A stretch of DNA of 48,086 nucleotides, from assembly GCA_018623155.1 (NCBI GenBank), contig JAAZVZ010000018.1, forward strand, positions 1 to 48,086. Reading direction: 5' to 3'. Source of the DNA: Glaciecola sp. GTDB lineage: Bacteria; Pseudomonadota; Gammaproteobacteria; Enterobacterales; Alteromonadaceae. Numbering within the stretch: position 1 is the stretch's first letter; each line of letters starts with the position of its first letter. Positions 43,960-48,086 of the stretch are shown here, in pieces. The notes beneath the pieces were generated by a model. The model was not told the origin of the DNA. It searched no databases and worked only from the letters and a program-made list of their open reading frames with translations. The position numbers and the translations under genes were made by a program.

Positions 43960-44835
43960 ATGACTTTGCCTTGGCATAAATCAACAATGGCGCAGCTATC
44001 CTCTCGTCTGCATCACCAAAGTCTACACCACGCTCCATTACTTTTGGGTCCTGAGGGATTAGGTAAACAAGAGTTTGCTGAAGCTTTGTGTGATCTCATA
44101 CTTTGCCACAGTCCCATAAGTAATCAGCCTTGTGGTGTGTGCCAAAGTTGTCAGCTTTTACAAGCAGGCACGCATCCTGATAAACATCGAATTACAACTG
44201 AAAACCTGTCAATAGGTGTTGATAGTATTCGAGAAGGGATTGATAAACTCCAAGGTAGTGCACAGCTTTCGCAAAATAAGGTGTTGTTACTGACTGGTGC
44301 CCAGAGAATGACAACCTCGGCTGCAAACGCTTTGCTTAAGACTTTGGAAGAGCCGACCAATAATACTTATATCCTCATGACAGCCACGAGTGCTCATAGT
44401 TTGTTACCAACGGTATTAAGTCGGTGTGAAAAACATACACTCGCTTCACCCAATCCACAAACACTACAAAATTGGTTGCGTGACGAGCATCAGATCCAAA
44501 TGACATTAGAAGAAATCTCAGCTTACCGTTCATTGCCCAAATTATGCCTTAATGCGTACTCTGAAGGTGGTGTAACCTATGCTCAGTTTGTTGAAGCATT
44601 ACACAATTTGAATTCACCTAGTTCAGTCCATAACATGGCACAAAAGTGGGAAGTTCATATTCAAGATTGTTTAATCTGGCTCCAGCAATGGTGTCGACAA
44701 GCTGCAGCATCTAACCAGTACAACGAGATTTATGATTTATCGATACATTTAATGAAAGAAGCTCAACACCCTGGGGTGAATAAATCCATGTTGTTATACA
44801 AAATTTTGAATCGTGTTAGAGAGGCCTTATCGTGA
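43960..44835 (+). CDS. holB: DNA polymerase III delta' subunit
   Basis: Clamp-loader subunit, 291 residues, shorter than the 334 of E. coli. It has a P-loop-like GPEGLGKQEFA, the zinc-binding CGVCQSCQLLQAGTHPD, and the AAA+ sensor region NALLKTLEEPTNNTYILMTATSAHSLLPTVLSRC with the SRC arginine finger. It overlaps tatD by four bases. The small PilZ gene found between holB and tatD in some gammaproteobacteria is not here. Confidence 0.9.
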   Translation: MTLPWHKSTMAQLSSRLHHQSLHHAPLLLGPEGLGKQEFAEALCDLILCHSPISNQPCGVCQSCQLLQAGTHPDKHRITTENLSIGVDSIREGIDKLQGSAQLSQNKVLLLTGAQRMTTSAANALLKTLEEPTNNTYILMTATSAHSLLPTVLSRCEKHTLASPNPQTLQNWLRDEHQIQMTLEEISAYRSLPKLCLNAYSEGGVTYAQFVEALHNLNSPSSVHNMAQKWEVHIQDCLIWLQQWCRQAAASNQYNEIYDLSIHLMKEAQHPGVNKSMLLYKILNRVREALS

Positions 44836-45629
44836 CGTTTGTAGATTCTCATTGTCATCTTGATAAAATTGATGAAAACAATCCAGATGCCATTGCAAAT
44901 TACATAGCCAACGCACATTCTAGAAATGTCGAGCATATGCTATGTGTAGCTGTAAATGTGGCAGAGTTTGACCACATGTATGCACAAGTATCCGCCTTTG
45001 ACAACGTATCTGTGTCGTGTGGAGTACATCCTTGCTACGATGAAGACGTTGTTCCAATTGAGACTTTGCGTGCTTATGCCAAACGAAAAGAGGTGGTTGC
45101 AATTGGCGAAACGGGCTTGGATTACTATCACACCCAAGATACTATTGCAGTACAAAAGCAAAGTTTTATTGACCATATTCATATTGCGCTAGAGGTGGAT
45201 AAGCCACTCATTGTGCACACTCGCAATGCTCGTGAAGATACCATTGCTCTTTTGAGAGAGCATGGAGATGGAAAGGTAAGAGGTGTATTACACTGTTTTA
45301 CTGAAGATCTTGCTATGGCTGAAGCTGCTATTGAGCTCGGATTTTATATAAGTTTTTCCGGAATTGTTACCTTCAAATCAGCAAAAGAGTTGCAGGAAGT
45401 CGCTAAAACCATTCCATTAGAGCGTATGTTAATTGAGACCGACTCGCCATGGTTAGCCCCTGTGCCTTATAGAGGTAAAACTAATCAACCAGCATATGTT
45501 GTTGAAGTGGCTGAATTCATTGCTGAAATAAGAGGGACTACTGTCGCAGAAATAGCAAAGCAAACGACGGATAACTTTTATCAGTTATTTGATTCAATCA
45601 AGATTCATCAAGGTTTGACCCGGTCATGA
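44832..45629 (+). CDS. TatD-family metal-dependent hydrolase (YcfH)
   Basis: 265-residue metal-dependent hydrolase. The metal ligands are in VDSHCHLD, the GETGLDYYH Glu, VHTRNA, LHCFTED and ETDSPWLAP. TatD-family proteins have DNase activity, but the role of the YcfH branch is unclear. The start is GTG, overlapping the holB stop (GTGA), so it is translationally coupled. The position after holB fits YcfH. It overlaps the next gene by 4 bases. Confidence 0.9.
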   Translation: MTFVDSHCHLDKIDENNPDAIANYIANAHSRNVEHMLCVAVNVAEFDHMYAQVSAFDNVSVSCGVHPCYDEDVVPIETLRAYAKRKEVVAIGETGLDYYHTQDTIAVQKQSFIDHIHIALEVDKPLIVHTRNAREDTIALLREHGDGKVRGVLHCFTEDLAMAEAAIELGFYISFSGIVTFKSAKELQEVAKTIPLERMLIETDSPWLAPVPYRGKTNQPAYVVEVAEFIAEIRGTTVAEIAKQTTDNFYQLFDSIKIHQGLTRS

Positions 45630-46132
45630 TATGGAAACAACGTCTCGCACGTTCTTTACATCTTTCTAGAAGTAAACCTGAAAGTCGTTACATGCAACTT
45701 GCAACCTATTGTGAGGTGAATGGTGTACAAAATCGTACAGTTGTGTTTCGCGGTTTCAATCACTCAGGTACGCAGTTATATTTTGTTTCTGAAAAGGACT
45801 GCGATAAGGTGCGTTCATTATACTGTCATCCACAAGCTGAGATTGCTTGGTACTTTGCGAAGACTAGAGAGCAGTTTAGGCTTGCAGTAGATTGTTCGAT
45901 AATTGGTGAGGATGCTCTCGCAGAAGAAGCAAACTGCCGCCAAAGAGTCTGGGACAGGCTGTCAGCCAGTGCACGTAATTCGTTTAGACCCAATCATGAT
46001 GAGATCCCAGCTAATTTTATTGTTTCAATTTGCACGATAAAACAAGTGGATTATTTACATCTTGGTCAGATTCATGAGCGATATCTATATCAACCATCAA
46101 CTTCATGGAAAGAACAGCAAATCCCTGTATAA
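45626..46132 (+). CDS. Pyridoxamine 5'-phosphate oxidase-like FMN-binding protein
   Basis: 168-residue split-barrel flavoprotein of the Alr4036/PNPOx-like group. It has the family pattern of an N-terminal region (QLATYCEVNGVQNRTVVFRGF), a KVRSLYCHPQAEIAWYFAKTREQFRLA strand pair and a short C-terminal FIVSICTIKQVDYLHLG end. Substrate unknown; it is not necessarily PdxH, which is longer (about 218). Its start overlaps the tatD stop (ATGA), so it is the last gene of the holB-tatD operon. Confidence 0.8.
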   Translation: MIWKQRLARSLHLSRSKPESRYMQLATYCEVNGVQNRTVVFRGFNHSGTQLYFVSEKDCDKVRSLYCHPQAEIAWYFAKTREQFRLAVDCSIIGEDALAEEANCRQRVWDRLSASARNSFRPNHDEIPANFIVSICTIKQVDYLHLGQIHERYLYQPSTSWKEQQIPV

Positions 46133-46159
46133 GCTCATTCAATAACTGTCCATTTTCTT

Positions 46160-46531
46160 TTACCAAGGGCCGTAAATTACGTTTTTCGATTGCTCATAAG
46201 GCGCTTTAGTTAAGTGCACTAGATTGACCTGTTTGTTTTTGCAAAGCATCGTTAGATTAAAGAGTTCTGAGGCTGTAAAACGGTGCTGCTCAATGTATAA
46301 AGTATCAACTTGTTGGTGTGACACGATCTTGACACAATAATCGAATACTAATTCTGTTATCGGCTTTTGAATACGAATACCATTGGTTTGTGTATCACTA
46401 AAACGCAGTGTGTCAGATAATAGATAATGCCATTTGCGCACAGTTCTAGTCGCATTGCATGTTCCAGATACATTGCTAAGCACTTGTGACGTATAATGGG
46501 TATTCCTAGCGTGTTGTGTTGAAATTGACAT
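46160..46531 (-). CDS. Putative SOS cell-division inhibitor (SulA-like)
   Basis: 123 residues. The C-terminal half (ITELVFDYCVKIVSHQQVDTLYIEQHRFTAS then ELFNLTMLCKNKQVNLVHLT) follows the helix-strand-helix-strand pattern of SulA, and a KWHYLL segment resembles its RWQLWL strand. SulA blocks FtsZ polymerisation after DNA damage. Similarity to E. coli SulA is weak by eye, but the two LexA boxes in its promoter support an SOS role. It is downstream of dgt on the same strand. Alternatively it is an unrelated SOS-induced protein. It is convergent with the PNPOx gene with a 27-bp gap. Confidence 0.6.
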   Translation of the reverse strand: MSISTQHARNTHYTSQVLSNVSGTCNATRTVRKWHYLLSDTLRFSDTQTNGIRIQKPITELVFDYCVKIVSHQQVDTLYIEQHRFTASELFNLTMLCKNKQVNLVHLTKAPYEQSKNVIYGPW

Positions 46532-46542
46532 ATATATACCTA

Positions 46543-46562
46543 TACTGGATAAATAAACAGTA
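46543..46562 (-). promoter_or_regulatory. LexA box 1 upstream of the SulA-like gene
   Basis: TACTGGATAAATAAACAGTA on the + strand matches the SOS box TACTGT-N8-ACAGTA with one mismatch (CTGG for CTGT). It lies 12 bp before the start codon of the SulA-like gene, downstream of the -10. Confidence 0.8.
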
Positions 46563-46567
46563 TGGGT

Positions 46568-46596
46568 ATATTAGTACTGTGTTTTTATACAGTCAA
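46568..46596 (-). promoter_or_regulatory. SOS promoter of the SulA-like gene
   Basis: On the minus strand TTGACT (46591-46596) and TAATAT (46568-46573) are 17 bp apart. LexA box 2 fills the spacer. The -35 begins 8 bases after the dgt stop codon, so the gene has its own promoter rather than depending on dgt. Confidence 0.8.
46575..46594 (-). promoter_or_regulatory. LexA box 2 in the promoter spacer
   Basis: TACTGTGTTTTTATACAGTC contains a perfect CTGT-N8-ACAG. It overlaps the -35/-10 spacer and is centred 32 bp (about three helical turns) from LexA box 1, so two LexA dimers could bind on one face. Confidence 0.88.
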
Positions 46597-46604
46597 ATGT
46601 TTTT

Positions 46605-47900
46605 TTACTTGCTGCCAAATAAATTTTGATGCATTTTGAACGCATATTCATCTGTCATACCAGCTATATAGTCTACGATTGCACGCTTATCTAAACCCAA
46701 TTCATGGTTTTTAAGCCATCTTCGGTAGGTATTTGTGGGTAATAACCTTTCTGGATCTGACTGAAATGCTTGAAATAATTCGATAACAATTTGTTGTCCT
46801 CTGTATTCTGCAATTTGCACATCGGTTGTTTGAATAACGTGTTTCCAAACAAAGCTTTTAAAGCATAACAAATCTCTTTTGTCAGGTTCAGGTAAGACTG
46901 CTTGATAATCGAGTAACGGCGTCTTAAAGCATTGTTGACGATTGATTTCGATAGCGGTGATGAAGTTATTAACAATGGCTCCGATCGCATTTTTACGGCG
47001 ATAACTTTCATCAGAAAATAACTCTATCGCTAAGGTATTAATTCGTCCAGATAATCGAGTATTACTACGTTGGATTGGGTTGACCACTTCATCCATAAAC
47101 TGTGCAATGTGTACCTTACGCAAGACGATTGCATCTTCTAAATCATGGATACCATAAGCAATGTCATCGGCAAGCTCCATCACAGAGCAATCAAAACTTT
47201 TATAAATTGTACTGCTATGACGATTGGTATTTTCTTGATAAGTCATGAATAACTCGGCATCATCTTGATCAATCCCTGATAATAACCATTCAAATACACG
47301 GGCATCACACTGGTATAGCCCTTTAGGTGGTATATAATTCCGCGCGATGATTTCTCGAATACTGTCAGCGCGACATACTGGGTAGGATGAACTTAAATTA
47401 TCGAGATAATTTGGATACTTAACTAAACCTAATAAAGTCCGTCTAGACAGATTCATACCATTGGTCTTGGTATAGGGTTCAAGGACAGAAACAATCCTAA
47501 ACGTTTGCCCGTTGCCTTCAAAACCACCGTTTTCTCTTAAGATATAATTTAATGCTACTTCACCACCGTGGCCAAAAGGCGGGTGACCAATATCATGGGC
47601 CATACATATTGTTTCAATCAAGTCGCTGTCTAGGGATAACATCTGGGATTGAGTTGGGAATTTAGAGCTAAGTTGTTCTGTGATCCCAGCACCGATTTGA
47701 GCAGCTTCGAGTGAATGTGTCAGACGGGTGCGATAAAAATCATTTACGCCAATACCATGTATTTGAGTTTTGGCTTGTAAGCGACGAAATGCTGCCGAAT
47801 GCATTACTCTAGCCTTATCGCGTTGTGCTGCACTGCGATGATCGCCATCTCTTAAATCAACTCTTGGTTGAAAACGTTGTTCCCAGATTTGGTGAGTCAT
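46605..47900 (-). CDS. dgt: dGTPase / deoxynucleoside triphosphate triphosphohydrolase
   Basis: HD-domain enzyme hydrolysing dGTP (or other dNTPs) to deoxynucleoside and triphosphate. It is 431 residues. The HD site reads RLTHSLEAAQIG, then CMAHDIGHPPFGHGGE, with a further Asp in ELADDIAYGIHDLEDA. The N-terminal DGDHRSAAQRDKARVMHSAAFRRLQAKTQIHG block is typical. It is shorter than E. coli Dgt (505). It has an AAGGA ribosome site, but only 17 bp separate it from the terminator of the upstream gene. Some Dgt homologues protect against phage by draining dNTPs. Confidence 0.9.
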   Translation of the reverse strand: MTHQIWEQRFQPRVDLRDGDHRSAAQRDKARVMHSAAFRRLQAKTQIHGIGVNDFYRTRLTHSLEAAQIGAGITEQLSSKFPTQSQMLSLDSDLIETICMAHDIGHPPFGHGGEVALNYILRENGGFEGNGQTFRIVSVLEPYTKTNGMNLSRRTLLGLVKYPNYLDNLSSSYPVCRADSIREIIARNYIPPKGLYQCDARVFEWLLSGIDQDDAELFMTYQENTNRHSSTIYKSFDCSVMELADDIAYGIHDLEDAIVLRKVHIAQFMDEVVNPIQRSNTRLSGRINTLAIELFSDESYRRKNAIGAIVNNFITAIEINRQQCFKTPLLDYQAVLPEPDKRDLLCFKSFVWKHVIQTTDVQIAEYRGQQIVIELFQAFQSDPERLLPTNTYRRWLKNHELGLDKRAIVDYIAGMTDEYAFKMHQNLFGSK

Positions 47901-47917
47901 TCCTTAAGTCCTTCTTA

Positions 47918-47945
47918 TAAAAAAAGGTAATGCGTAAACATTACC
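47918..47945 (-). terminator. Terminator of the PAS-domain gene
   Basis: On the minus strand GGTAATG and CATTACC form a hairpin (47926-47945), followed by a run of T (AAAAAAAA on the + strand). It lies 28 bp after the PAS gene stop and directly before dgt. Confidence 0.8.
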
Positions 47946-47973
47946 CTTTAATGTAGTGAATGTCGATAAGACG

Positions 47974-48086
47974 TTATTTGAGCTCTCGCATGGAGATGAG
48001 CACACCATTATTACTCTGTCCAATGGTGTAGGGGCTAATTGATATCTCAACATTATGCCCATTTTCAGCTTTGGTAATTTGATGGA
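47974..48086 (-). CDS. Partial gene: C-terminal end of a PAS-domain protein
   Basis: The last 36 codons of a gene that begins outside the window. The fragment contains ENGHNVEISISPYTIGQSN and ends GVLISMRELK. This is the final two strands of a PAS sensor domain, which is where the protein ends. The rest of the protein, and so its output domain if any, cannot be seen. It is followed by a terminator and dgt. Confidence 0.65.
   Translation of the reverse strand, partial: HQITKAENGHNVEISISPYTIGQSNNGVLISMRELK

Overview
The window looks like a chromosomal segment of a marine gammaproteobacterium of the order Alteromonadales (Alteromonadaceae-like; genus not resolved). This rests on the core gene order, moderate base composition, the mixture of starch-degrading enzymes with c-di-GMP signalling genes, and Vibrio/Pseudoalteromonas-like integron cassette ends. 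The taxonomic call is inference from protein character and synteny.

Region 1 (1-3200) is the end of a sedentary chromosomal integron array. Three complete cassettes can be delimited, because the first bases of each cassette are complementary to the start of its own attC site. They carry a membrane protein, a YefM-YoeB toxin-antitoxin pair and a HicA-HicB toxin-antitoxin pair. After the third attC the array decays into a DUF805 fragment, an overlapping four-helix membrane protein, an 18-codon acetyltransferase remnant and a lipoprotein gene. No integrase gene is in the window.

Region 2 (3192-26670) is mixed metabolism and signalling: homocysteine methyltransferase; a secreted GH13/GH31 alpha-glucan pair; an unusual HTH-receiver protein opposite a receiver-EAL phosphodiesterase; an exported Ntn asparaginase; hrpA; a PilZ protein; the divergent rnhA/dnaQ pair; three identical tRNA-Asp genes with one strong promoter; a SprT-like protease; a GH13 alpha-glucosidase with a LacI-type operator in its promoter; lolD plus one Lol permease; a dicarboxylate/amino-acid symporter; and a lone astB.

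Region 3 (26959-46132) is core: topA, then rne divergent from rluC, a HAD phosphatase and yceF. Next comes the conserved yceD-rpmF-plsX-fabH-fabD-fabG-acpP-fabF-pabC-mltG-tmk-holB-tatD cluster, which links ribosome assembly, phospholipid and fatty-acid synthesis, folate, cell-wall and DNA replication genes. Two promoters here (yceD, rluC) sit so close to the start codon that their mRNAs may be leaderless. The rne leader is long and carries two clear hairpins.

Region 4 (46160-48086) has a short SulA-like gene under a textbook SOS promoter with two LexA boxes, then dgt, and the C-terminal end of a PAS-domain gene cut by the window edge.

No wholly new multi-gene system is evident. The best leads are the decaying end of the integron array, the double-LexA SulA-like gene, the probable leaderless promoters, the operator-bearing alpha-glucosidase promoter and a nested inverted repeat between fabG and acpP. 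No phage, insertion sequence, CRISPR array or rRNA was seen.
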